Positions 46,801-54,210 of a DNA stretch of 57,527 nt are shown here, in pieces. The position numbers and the translations under genes were made by a program. The stretch is taken from assembly GCA_024278275.1 (NCBI GenBank), contig JAJRTN010000158.1, positions 1-57,527 on the forward strand, in the 5' to 3' direction. This DNA comes from Candidatus Hydrogenedentota bacterium (GTDB taxonomy: Bacteria; Hydrogenedentota; Hydrogenedentia; Hydrogenedentales; JAJRTN01). How positions within the stretch are numbered: the first letter of the stretch is position 1; the number at the start of each line of letters is the position of its first letter. Below the pieces are notes generated by a model. It was not told the DNA's origin. It made no database searches and worked only from the letters and a program-made list of their open reading frames with translations.

Positions 46801-47057
46801 TGCGCGGTCTCGTCGGGCGCAACGTCCGATGACGGCGCTGCCGGTTCCGGCGCTTCGCGCAGCACGGTGGGAATGGTGGGCCCGTAAGCGTTCTCGATGG
46901 CTTTTTTCAGCAAGATTTCGGAGGCGCTGAGTTCCTCCTCGGTTGGTTCGGAAAGGGTCCCGTTTTCTGGATTTTCATCCCCTGCCCGGGCCATGGAACA
47001 CAGCACGGCCATTCCGCCGGCGATGAGGAACACGAAAAGCCAAAACAGCCGATTCAC
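43878..47057 (-). CDS. Giant membrane-anchored ankyrin-repeat protein
   Basis: A 1059-residue protein. Residues 1-25 form a signal or anchor helix (LFWLFVFLIAGGMAVLCSMARAG). A Pro/Glu/Ser-rich region (about 27-190) contains a 35-residue unit duplicated almost exactly, with ELSASE, LLK.AIE and AYGPTIPTVLREAPEPAAP. About 22-25 ankyrin repeats follow (about 195-1045; GRTPLHIAA and similar), likely a long protein-binding solenoid facing the periplasm. The GTG at 47057 has AAAAGGA 8 bases upstream, preferred over the ATG at 47129. The function is not deducible; it is separated from tgt by 140 bases. Confidence 0.88.
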   Translation of the reverse strand: MNRLFWLFVFLIAGGMAVLCSMARAGDENPENGTLSEPTEEELSASEILLKKAIENAYGPTIPTVLREAPEPAAPSSDVAPDETAQATEKPSDTSSPSEEELSASETLLKQAIEGAYGPTIPTVLREAPEPAAPPPKQTAPPSPTDDKILQTGKNEPEVPWQPLPKDLEIEPNIYDRPRELRLTPSARGPIAKRELPAMVMPPPVLDGIGALDVKGLRPRGHPFLYASLAQAVAAHDLYTALDLIDAGMANDGNADPAGSPVLIAAEEGDAHMMNALWDSGADTNARDAFGNYAIHLAAAANRVYMIRMLHRRGQDIMARNGKHYTPLHVAAEHGSLGAIETLVALGADMAAKAEPNAYSPPLLIAGRAKQWAATALLRRLGPDYNIHQAAALGDINAVRDMIQRRPARIEEENYLGQTPLFSAVAGNQRDMVLFLLKKRANVHAITRAGDSAFSQSLALPTFDIAELLLKAGARVDGIGVFQIRDPLLHRAARAGKLKVIRFLLDYGAQVENLDFKGQTAVFSATAKGQCAAIALLTDRGAEINHHDKEGRTPLHIAASLGLPDTLACLLDHGADVNAVARLRFTPLHTATRADHPAAVKCLIERGAVISRRDIYGRTPLHIAAVQGHMDIARMLAGAGAVLTARDRGRDTPLHLAAESGHRRMVDWLVSQSAGLDAINREGHTPLALAVARDHFSLARHLAILGSDLARRDRKGQSLVHIAARLDRGLMLEWLLFMGSDASQPDRHGRTPLHIAAREGGREVLDLLLARKIDVNPADEDGRTPLHLAALRGNVEFIDTLIKAGADPNRPDADGRMPLHLCALAGNVRAARPFSIRGQDPNRPDKAGDTVVHCAIIGGNIEFLQNVIRKGGEFTVRNQKGQTPIDLTEAIMLEPRRLASLSNEEKLKRHWRYSRMRFYLRAVVYEEYRQSAIAGDMERLTTLHEFYPEYLDHSSFGRTPLHWAARFGRLDAARFLLNHGASLERQADTMDGFTPLQEAIQEGHLEMIRLLVEHGASLTQPSALGKSSESIATQAKRPRVLALVQQLLAQRKARVRATP
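46659..46940. repeat. Internal duplication in the ankyrin gene
   Basis: Bases 46659-46763 and 46836-46940 are near-identical 105-base units with a 177-base period. Both encode the ELSASE-to-EPAAP segment. Bases match as well as residues, so the duplication is recent. Confidence 0.85.
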
Positions 47058-47477
47058 GTGTAAAATCCTTTTCCCGGTCCTTCCACCGGGAGCGTATTTG
47101 CGCCGCGGCCGGGGACCCGTTATTGACATCGTGATCTTGACACAGGCGCGGAGGGCCTCTCAACTTATTAAAGCCCTACCCCGTGAAATCCTGTACAAAC
47201 GGCATGGAGCCCCGTGCTCGCGGGGATGAGGATAACGTAGAAGCGGCTTCCAGCCGCTTTGAAGAGGCGGGAAGCCGCTTGTCCGTTGGGCCGGACCGTG
47301 ATTCCCCACGGGGAGGATGCTCCCCCCCTGGCGTGGAGCCTTCGCCGCAAACGGTCGCGCGGGAGTGCGATCCGACCGGGTTTCCATGAGCGGTTACGGA
47401 GTGCTTTTTGTGCCGGGGGGGACGGGTCAAAGCAGACAGGCCTCGCCGTCCCCAGGCTGCGGGGTATTCGCACGGGG
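47058..47477. other. Intergenic region with palindromic repeats
   Basis: This 420-base gap holds palindromes. AAGCGGCT-TCC-AGCCGCTT lies at 47241-47259, with a further AGCCGCTT at 47273. A CCCCGTGCTCGCGGGG unit lies at about 47211-47226, and GGAGGATGCTCC lies near 47311. No gene was identified in it. Confidence 0.6.
47241..47280. repeat. AAGCGGCT palindromic repeat
   Basis: An 8-bp perfect stem with a 3-base loop (47241-47259) is followed by another copy of the right arm (47273-47280). It belongs to a different palindrome family from the GTCATTCC type. Confidence 0.65.
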
Positions 47478-48680
47478 TTACCACATCGTGTATTGGGGAA
47501 TCTTGAGGAGCTCGCCATCCTTTAAGGCGGACTGGTGGGACACCACGCCGGCCACGGTCATGTTAAGGGCCCAGGCGATATTGACGAGGGGGGTACGGTC
47601 TTCGAGGATGGCCGTGATGAACTCGTTCATCAGGTAGCCGTGGGAGCCGCCATGGCCCCCGGGCTGCACGCCGGGGGGCAGCGGGGGCTTTTCAAGGGCA
47701 AGGCCGCCGATATCGACGATGCCATCGAATTTCATGCCCGTCATGGAACCTGTCTGCCCCCGAACCCGGCCTTTCTCGCCGCCGAGGCCGGGCGTGTCCC
47801 AACTGACCCCCATGCGGGCCATGCCTCCCTCGCTGGTGCGGAGGAGGGCGATCTCCGTGCCGAAAGGATTCTTGTAGGGATTGTTTTCCGGCTGAAGAAG
47901 GGGCCTGATGCTGGGGATGCCCATGCAGGAGACCTCGGTGAAGCTCCCGCCCGTGGCGGCCACATAGTAGGCGTTGGAGTGGGTCGGATACCACTGGGGC
48001 GGGGCGCCGACGCGCCAGCCTTTGTAGGAGGGGATTTGCCCGACTGCATAATGGAAATACTCGCCTTCGCTGTATACCATTTTGCCGAATTTACCGGCGT
48101 TGTAGAGTTGGCGTATGGCGTACAGGTCATTGTGGAAGGTGGAAGTCTCGAACATCATGTACTTGAGGCCCGAGGCTTTGACGGCATCGTAGAGCGCCTC
48201 GGCCTCTTCCAACGAACCCCACGCGGCCGGTACCGCGCAGGCCACGTGCTTGCCGTGGCGCAGCACGTCCATGCAATGGCGCGGGTGACTGGGGGCATCG
48301 GTAGCAACGAAAACCGCCTCGATGCTGTCGTCTTTCACCAGTTCTTCGAGCGAGGGATATTTCTTGTCGCAACGGCAGGCATCGGCCAATCCCTGGCAAC
48401 GGTCGGGAAAAAGGTCGCTCACGGCCACCACCTCCACGTTGGGATGATCCTGGAAGCCGAAAGCGGCACCGAATTTGCACACGCCGTAGCCGACGATGCC
48501 CACGCGAACCTTCCGGTCGGACACGGGCTGCCAGACCTTGTTCTTCTGAAGGGTGCTGTCGGTGTCTTCGAAACCCGCAATGGGTTTCTCTTTTGCCGAG
48601 GCAAGGGGCCCCATGCCGAGCAGGGCCGCGCCGGTGGCGGTGGTTTTCAGGAAGGAACGCCTTGAACTGGTCTCGTTCAT
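47478..48680 (-). CDS. Tat-exported Gfo/Idh/MocA-family oxidoreductase
   Basis: A 400-residue NAD(P)-dependent sugar or cyclitol dehydrogenase-like protein. SSRRSFLKTTATGAALLGMGPLA is a twin-arginine signal, so it should fold with cofactor and be exported. VGIVGYGVCKFGAAFG binds the dinucleotide. The EKP catalytic motif of the family is replaced in the expected place by AVPAAW, with Lys absent. This suggests a non-standard or lectin-like role. GGSHGYLMNEF is a typical C-terminal block. It lies near sugar uptake genes of the same strand. The substrate is unknown. Confidence 0.82.
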   Translation of the reverse strand: MNETSSRRSFLKTTATGAALLGMGPLASAKEKPIAGFEDTDSTLQKNKVWQPVSDRKVRVGIVGYGVCKFGAAFGFQDHPNVEVVAVSDLFPDRCQGLADACRCDKKYPSLEELVKDDSIEAVFVATDAPSHPRHCMDVLRHGKHVACAVPAAWGSLEEAEALYDAVKASGLKYMMFETSTFHNDLYAIRQLYNAGKFGKMVYSEGEYFHYAVGQIPSYKGWRVGAPPQWYPTHSNAYYVAATGGSFTEVSCMGIPSIRPLLQPENNPYKNPFGTEIALLRTSEGGMARMGVSWDTPGLGGEKGRVRGQTGSMTGMKFDGIVDIGGLALEKPPLPPGVQPGGHGGSHGYLMNEFITAILEDRTPLVNIAWALNMTVAGVVSHQSALKDGELLKIPQYTMW

Positions 48681-48916
48681 GATTAGGGTCTCCTTTATGC
48701 CCTGGGATCTTCCCCATATCCCGCGTCATTGCGGGAACCTGGTGAGATCACCTTCTTCAGGCAATGCCTTTCTTCAGTATTACCGGCGGGGAGGCAGTGA
48801 AACCACCTTCCGCTCACCAACCGCCGCCGCTTTTGAATACCCTCGTCTTGCGCGTCCGCGTCATGACCACGTCTTCCCCCATACCGTTCCCTGCGCAGGG
48901 GTCTTATTGAATGTAG

Positions 48917-48953
48917 CACAGCCGCCCTCGGCTGTGGAACCCGCAAGGGTTCC
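48917..48953. repeat. CACAGCCG palindrome with adjoining GCAA-loop hairpin
   Basis: CACAGCCG-CCCT-CGGCTGTG (48917-48936) is a perfect 8-bp stem. It merges into GGAACCC-GCAA-GGGTTCC (48936-48953), a second perfect 7-bp stem with a GNRA-type loop. Confidence 0.75.
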
Positions 48954-49083
48954 ACCCCTGGTTCCGTTCAATACTTCTTGCCACGAATGAAAGCACACCC
49001 CACCACGATGAACGGTTTTCAGACCGACAGCCTGCATTAAACTGAGACCTGTCGGCCCCACGGTCCCCGGTTCGCGTACGGCC

Positions 49084-49106
49084 CACAGTCGCCCTCGGCT
49101 GTGGAA
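49084..49106. repeat. Second CACAG(C/T)CG palindrome
   Basis: This copy differs from the one at 48917 by a single base in the first 20 and also ends GGAA. It lies just downstream of the CBM9-like gene on the minus strand. Confidence 0.75.
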
Positions 49107-49137
49107 GAAGGAAGGACCGTGAACGGTTATCTTTCAA

Positions 49138-49917
49138 CTATGGGCTTCCCGGAAGGGAGCGCTTCAATTCCAACCGGGCGTAGTTCGGGAGGTCGTGGTA
49201 GTTGGTTTTGGGCAGACGGGGCGTCATGGTCAATTCAGGCCCCTGTTTGTCCAAGTATCGTCCATAGTTGTACCGTGCGACGAGAATGGTCCAGCCGTCA
49301 CTTGGAAATGGGACGCCCTGGCGCGCCAATTCGCCCCGTGGGATGGCCATTTCCCCCACCCAACCCTGATCCCGGTCGGTCCAGTCGTTCAGGGTGCCCT
49401 CCACCCGGGCCGCCACGGGGAGTTTCATCTTGTATTCAAAAGAACTGGGGAGGCTGCGCGCCCAACCGGGGAAAAAGAAGGTGGACTTCTTCCCATGGGG
49501 GGTAACATATAACTCCCAGTAGACGGTGTGGTGTTCGTTCTTGATGAACACCTCTCCCACATCGCCCTTGAAACAGTGCATTTCGTTGTCCTTTTTCCCC
49601 TCGGCGACCACATCGCTGTCGAAGTAGTGAACCGCGACATAGAGATTGTTTTCGTCCCAGGCCAACCGTGCTTCCCCGGGCTCCTGTACCTTGTCCAGGC
49701 CGTTCGGATCCCTGTCATCGGCCAGGTGGAGGGGATAGACGGGAGCCTTGTCCCAGACGGGGTCGTCCAACTTGCCGTCCACGGTTATGGGCGTCTCCGT
49801 GTAGAGGGCGATCATGACGGGGCGGCCCGCCGGATTCTCGTTCTCCGCAACGCTAACACCACCCGTGAAGAACAGGACAAAGAGCAGGGCTTGGCAAATC
49901 TGCGTTTTTCCAGCCAT
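49138..49917 (-). CDS. Exported CBM9-like carbohydrate-binding protein
   Basis: A 259-residue exported protein. After a signal peptide (LLFVLFFTGGVSVA) nearly all of it resembles a family 9 carbohydrate-binding domain: ITVDGKLDDPVWDKAP, ARLAWDENNLYVAVHYFD, then WELYVTPHGKK and WVGEMAIP. Such domains cap sugar chain ends. The ATG has AAGGAG upstream. The SSS transporter ends 5 bases before its start region, so they share an mRNA and probably a substrate. Confidence 0.8.
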   Translation of the reverse strand: MAGKTQICQALLFVLFFTGGVSVAENENPAGRPVMIALYTETPITVDGKLDDPVWDKAPVYPLHLADDRDPNGLDKVQEPGEARLAWDENNLYVAVHYFDSDVVAEGKKDNEMHCFKGDVGEVFIKNEHHTVYWELYVTPHGKKSTFFFPGWARSLPSSFEYKMKLPVAARVEGTLNDWTDRDQGWVGEMAIPRGELARQGVPFPSDGWTILVARYNYGRYLDKQGPELTMTPRLPKTNYHDLPNYARLELKRSLPGSP

Positions 49918-49922
49918 GGTGT

Positions 49923-52010
49923 TTACTCCTTTTTACCGTTTGTAGAACGGTCATTTTCCCCGGTATCCACGGATTCCAGGTCCGCCAGGGCCTGGCCCGC
50001 CACGACGGTACCGTCATCACTGGCATTGCGCCTGACCCGCGACAGATCCCTGAAGAGACGGCGCAGGTCCCGAATTCCCCCCCACGTGAGCCAGACGAGA
50101 ATGACGCCGCCCCCAAGCACGGTTCCCAGGGCGTACCAATACCACAGGACGCCCCAGAATCCGTCGCCGAAATCGATGCCGAAAACAGTGAAGACCACGG
50201 TAAGGACGATGAAAACGGCGAAAATGGCGAGGGTGTAAATCAGGGAAGCGACATAGAGTATTTTGTCGTCCAGGGCAAATTTGTGGTCCATCTTGAGGGC
50301 CCGCCAGCCCCGAACCGGCTGTTCCCCGCCCTCGACGGCATAGCTGCCGCGGTGAAGCATGCGGTCCATGTTGAAGGGGTCTTTGCCGGAGAGCAGGGAG
50401 ACGACGACGTAGACAATGCCGGTGATGAGCATGCTCCAGAAGAAAAGGATCTGGGCGTTGATGGGGCACTTGTCGCCGGCCAGATCGGGCCACCCGTTTT
50501 CCGCCTTCGTCCACAAGGCCGGGTTCAACGCTTCGAGAAAAGCCCGGAAGGTGTCCCAGTGGTACGTGATGAACCAGCCGCCGATGGAGAGGGCCAGGCC
50601 CGTGAGCGCGGCGGCCCACACCCCGGGGGTGGTGCCCCGGCTCCAATAGAGGCCGCCGCAAATGGCCCATCCGGCCCAGCCCAGGTAGAAGGTCCCGGTA
50701 AGGGCGAAGAACATAAGGATGTCCTGTTGCTGGGAGAAGAAAAGGCTGAAGAGGAAAATGAAGAGGGCCACGCCGAGAATGGAATAACGCAGCATCTTCA
50801 TGTGGGTTTTCTCGGAAATGGGGGTGTCATCGCCCCGGATCATGAGTCGTATGGGAAGAAGGACATCCTGGATGAAGATGCTGCCCCAGGAATGCAGGTA
50901 GGTGTCATGGGTGGAAACGAAGGCGGCGAACATGACGGCGGCGAGGAGGCCCAACAAACCCGTGGGCAGCAGGTGCGCCAGGGCCACGGTGACGGTTTGC
51001 TGGCCGCGGATGGTCTCGCTGTTGATGCCGTCGAGCACCTGTTCGGCCCCGAGGGCGTCCTGGGCGAAACTCGCGTGGTGCAGGAAGGTGTAGGCGGCCA
51101 ACACCAGCAGGACGATGGCCGTGTTCTGCACCAGGGGGCGGAGTTGCCCGACGACGCGTCCCATGCGTGCGGCATGGGGTGTTGTGGCACATCCGAAATA
51201 CCCCTGGCTCCCCTGCCAGGCCATGGCGTTGAGAAAAGCCCCGAAAAGCCCCACGAGGAAGTAGGACGCGCTGAAGTTTTCCGTGCCGCTGCTGTGGGCG
51301 GGATTAATGAGAGAGGCATCGGCGGGCGCCGCGGAGAAGGCCTCCAGCATGGTGGACCAATCGAAGCGGAAAAAGAGGATGTAGACGGCGAGCACGAAGA
51401 AAGCGATATTGCTGAAAGCGCCCTGTACGAAGTCCGTCACGATCACGGCAATCTGACCGCCCATGAAGGTAAAAGCCAATGAAATCGTGAGCAGCACCGC
51501 CATGATGGCCGCGAAGGTGAGGTCGATCTCCGCGAAGCCCAGGGATACGGGGTAAGGGGGAAGACCGCAGAAGTACTGGAAAAAACGCCCCCCCACCGCG
51601 GGGAAAATACCGAAATTGATGATGCCCGAAAAGAAGGACATGATGCCCGCGAAAATGCGGAAACGCCGGCTATAGCGCATTTCCATGAACTGCGCCATGG
51701 TGAGCACGCGGGTCTCGCGATACCGGTACTGCACCCAGCCGCTGAGGGCGATGATCAACCCGAAGGGCATCATCATGGCGCCCCACCACACCGCGGAGAA
51801 ACCGGCCTTGTAGTACATCTCGAAAAAACCGACCACCGTGATGGCCCCGAGGCCGGCGATGCCATCGGCCACGCCGAGAACATATTTCCCCGCGCACCGG
51901 TTGGCCGCGAGAAAATCCGCCACGCTCCGGGTGTATTTCCGCGTCTGGTAGGCCACGACGCAAATGACCGCAGTCATACCCAAGAGAATGGTCCAGTCAA
52001 TCCAGTGCAT
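49923..52010 (-). CDS. Sodium:solute symporter (SSS family)
   Basis: A 695-residue LeuT-fold transporter with about 14-15 helices. Blocks include GIAGLGAITVVGFFEMYYKAGFSAVWW at the sodium/substrate site, GGQIAVIVTDFVQG in a middle helix and GLLGLLAAVMFAAFVSTHDTYLHSWGS. The C-terminus is an extended cytosolic tail. It is longer than most SSS proteins (about 500-550). The ATG at 52010 has GGGGAGGG 5 bases upstream; the reading to 52028 is not needed. Its start lies inside the end of the lactonase gene, so lactonase-SSS-CBM9 form one transcription unit. Confidence 0.9.
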   Translation of the reverse strand: MHWIDWTILLGMTAVICVVAYQTRKYTRSVADFLAANRCAGKYVLGVADGIAGLGAITVVGFFEMYYKAGFSAVWWGAMMMPFGLIIALSGWVQYRYRETRVLTMAQFMEMRYSRRFRIFAGIMSFFSGIINFGIFPAVGGRFFQYFCGLPPYPVSLGFAEIDLTFAAIMAVLLTISLAFTFMGGQIAVIVTDFVQGAFSNIAFFVLAVYILFFRFDWSTMLEAFSAAPADASLINPAHSSGTENFSASYFLVGLFGAFLNAMAWQGSQGYFGCATTPHAARMGRVVGQLRPLVQNTAIVLLVLAAYTFLHHASFAQDALGAEQVLDGINSETIRGQQTVTVALAHLLPTGLLGLLAAVMFAAFVSTHDTYLHSWGSIFIQDVLLPIRLMIRGDDTPISEKTHMKMLRYSILGVALFIFLFSLFFSQQQDILMFFALTGTFYLGWAGWAICGGLYWSRGTTPGVWAAALTGLALSIGGWFITYHWDTFRAFLEALNPALWTKAENGWPDLAGDKCPINAQILFFWSMLITGIVYVVVSLLSGKDPFNMDRMLHRGSYAVEGGEQPVRGWRALKMDHKFALDDKILYVASLIYTLAIFAVFIVLTVVFTVFGIDFGDGFWGVLWYWYALGTVLGGGVILVWLTWGGIRDLRRLFRDLSRVRRNASDDGTVVAGQALADLESVDTGENDRSTNGKKE

Positions 52011-53166
52011 GTACACCCTCCCCGTCACGATTATTCACGAAAATCCCCGGCACTATAGCAAAAAGAATACAAACAGGCGAAGGCACCGATACGCTCCGGC
52101 CCGTGGGGTTGAGCAGGCCGCTTTCAGGGTCGATGCGAAACACGACGATGCTGCTCGATTCCTGGTTGGCGGCGAGAAGGTAGCGGCCCGTGGGATCGAT
52201 ATTGAAGTTGCGCGGGATTTTGCCGCCCGTGGGCGTGTGCTCCAGGGGAGTGAGTTTGCCGTCGGCCCCGTCGATGGAGAACACGGCGATACTGTCGTGA
52301 CCCCGGTTGGAGGCGTAGAGAAAGCGTCCGGATGGGTGTACGCGGATCTCCGCCGTATGGCTTTCGCCATCGAAATCGGCGGGAAGCGTTGAAACCGATC
52401 CGATACATTTCGTTCCCCGAAAAGCGGTCACGGTATTATCCAGTTCATTGACCACGTAGGTGTAGCGGCCCGAAGGATGAAACGCGAGATGGCGCGGACC
52501 CGCCCCCGGCGCAAAAGCCACGAAAGGCGGATCGCCGGGCGTCAGCGTTCCATGATCGGGGTCGTAGCGGTAGATGAACAACTTGTCCACCCCCAGGTCC
52601 GCGGCATGGACGAAACGGCCCGCCGCGTCGAAATTGACCGAATGGGCGTGGGGCCCTTCCTGCCGCCGGGGGTTCACGCCATGGCCCTCGTGTTGAATTA
52701 CCGCGCTCGCTTCGCCCAGTCCACCGCCGGGCAGAATAGGAAAAAGGGCCACGGTGCCGCTCGAATAGTTGGCCACGGCCACATGCTTTCCCGAGGGCGC
52801 GACTGCGAGGTGGCACGGCGTGGCGCCCCCGGAGGGCTGCTCATTGATCAGTGTGAGGCCACCGCCCTCGGAATCGACGCGATAGGCGCCGACCGTGCCT
52901 TCGGGACGCACCGTTTCATTGACGGCGTAGAGAACGGGCTGGTTTGGGTGCATGGCCAGGAAACTGGGGGATTCGGTCTCACAGACACGGCCCCTGTAAG
53001 TCAGTTGGCCGGTGTCGGAACGAAACTCCAGGAGATAAATCCCCCTTTCTTCGCCCCGCGCATAGGTCCCGACATACACGCGCAAAGGGGCGACGGCATG
53101 GGAACCCGCGCCCACGCTCGACATGGCGGCGAAGGGAAGGAAAGCGAAGGGAAAGAGTGCGCTCAT
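51997..53166 (-). CDS. Lactonase family protein (6-phosphogluconolactonase-like propeller)
   Basis: A 389-residue seven-bladed propeller of the YbhE/Pgl lactonase family, which opens sugar lactones to acids. Blocks are VYVGTYARGEERGIYLLEF, PSFLAMHPNQPVLYAVNE, GPHAHSVNFDAAGRFVHAADLGVDKLFIYRYD and GPRHLAFHPSGRYTYVVNELDNTV. A short hydrophobic start (SALFPFAFLPFAAMSSVGAGSHA) suggests export. The last about 17 residues (VPGIFVNNRDGEG...) read past the usual family end. The ATG at 53166 has GGAG 10 bases upstream. The SSS gene starts within its last 14 bases. Confidence 0.85.
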   Translation of the reverse strand: MSALFPFAFLPFAAMSSVGAGSHAVAPLRVYVGTYARGEERGIYLLEFRSDTGQLTYRGRVCETESPSFLAMHPNQPVLYAVNETVRPEGTVGAYRVDSEGGGLTLINEQPSGGATPCHLAVAPSGKHVAVANYSSGTVALFPILPGGGLGEASAVIQHEGHGVNPRRQEGPHAHSVNFDAAGRFVHAADLGVDKLFIYRYDPDHGTLTPGDPPFVAFAPGAGPRHLAFHPSGRYTYVVNELDNTVTAFRGTKCIGSVSTLPADFDGESHTAEIRVHPSGRFLYASNRGHDSIAVFSIDGADGKLTPLEHTPTGGKIPRNFNIDPTGRYLLAANQESSSIVVFRIDPESGLLNPTGRSVSVPSPVCILFAIVPGIFVNNRDGEGVHALD

Positions 53167-53394
53167 CGAGCCGGGTCTCCAAGGGTTGTGTGCCACCCAG
53201 TCTGCATTACGGGGCTGGGGATTGTCCAATGCGGCTTGATCCTTATGCAACATTGGGGCCTACTTGTTTTCGCCATCCGCATGGCACCCCGGTTTAACGG
53301 GCAATCGGGCGCCTGCCCCTACCGGATGCGCCGCAGGTTGCCCGGCGCGCCTTCCGTTGGCTATGGTCATGCCCTGACCACAAGGAGGGATCCC

Positions 53395-54210
53395 ATGGAT
53401 GATCTGACCGAGCGCCCCCATGATCCTGTCACGGCGCTGTTTCCGAACCTTGCGGGGAAGACCGCCCTCGTCACGGGGTGCAGCCGGGGCATTGGTTGCG
53501 GCATCGCCCGCGAGCTGGGCCGCCAGAAGATGCGGCTGGTGCTCGCGGCCCGGTCGGAGGAACGGGGAAGGGCCTTCGCCGCGACGTTGATCGAGGACGG
53601 CATGGAAGTGTGCTGGGTTACGGCGGACCTGACACGGCGGGAGGACGCGCAACGGTTGGTAGAGACCGCCGTCGATACCTTCGGCGCGGTGGATCTGCTG
53701 GTGAATAACGCGGCTCAGCTTCGCTCCAGACCTTTCCTCGAACTCGATGAAACGTGGTACCGGCAATCGCTGGTGGACAATGTCCACATGGTCTACGGTC
53801 CCAGTTGGTTCGCCGCGCGGCACATGGCCGATCATGGCGGCGGCGGCATCATCCATATATCGTCCGTCGGCGCGACGCGAAGCCACCGGGGCCTTTCCGG
53901 TTACGACGCGTCGAACGGTGCCATCAACACGCTGACCCGATCCATGGCGTTGGACCTCGCGCCCCATGGCATCCGGGTGAATGCCGTGGCCCCGGGCGCG
54001 ACCTTCAGTGTCACCACCAACGAACGAACCCGGTCCGCTTTCGACCGGAGGGCCAGGGGCATTCCCCTGGGCCGGCTCGGCGGTCCGGAGGAGATGGGCG
54101 CGGCGGTGGCCTTCCTGGCCTCCGACGCCGCGGCCTACATCACGGGGCAAGTGCTCCATGTGGACGGCGGCCTCACGGCGCAACTGACACCCCCGGGAAT
54201 CTTCATATGA
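53395..54210 (+). CDS. Short-chain dehydrogenase with Asn in place of catalytic Lys
   Basis: A 271-residue classical SDR. TGCSRGIG (27-34) binds NAD(P), NNAA (104-107) and Ser156/157 plus Tyr170 are in place. However, the YxxxK motif reads YDASN, with Asn174 encoded by AAC. In normal SDRs that Lys lowers the Tyr pKa and holds the cofactor ribose, so activity is uncertain. The C-terminal PLGRLGGPEEMGAAVAFLASDAAAYITGQVLHVDGG is fully typical. AAGGAGGG precedes the ATG. Its TGA overlaps the next ATG (ATGA), coupling it to the dehydratase. Confidence 0.88.
   Translation: MDDLTERPHDPVTALFPNLAGKTALVTGCSRGIGCGIARELGRQKMRLVLAARSEERGRAFAATLIEDGMEVCWVTADLTRREDAQRLVETAVDTFGAVDLLVNNAAQLRSRPFLELDETWYRQSLVDNVHMVYGPSWFAARHMADHGGGGIIHISSVGATRSHRGLSGYDASNGAINTLTRSMALDLAPHGIRVNAVAPGATFSVTTNERTRSAFDRRARGIPLGRLGGPEEMGAAVAFLASDAAAYITGQVLHVDGGLTAQLTPPGIFI

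Larger units (their letters stand above)
48681..49137. other. Intergenic region with two copies of a palindromic repeat
   Basis: This 457-base gap between the CBM9-like and Gfo/Idh genes holds palindromes at 48917-48953 and 49084-49106 plus a GTCATTGCGGG fragment near 48724. I see no gene; the small readings lack ribosome sites. Confidence 0.6.

Noticed and set aside
47205-47230. CRISPR-like CCCCGTGCTCGCGGGG unit
   Set aside because: Only one copy exists here and there are no regularly spaced repeats or cas genes; it fits a REP-type palindrome.
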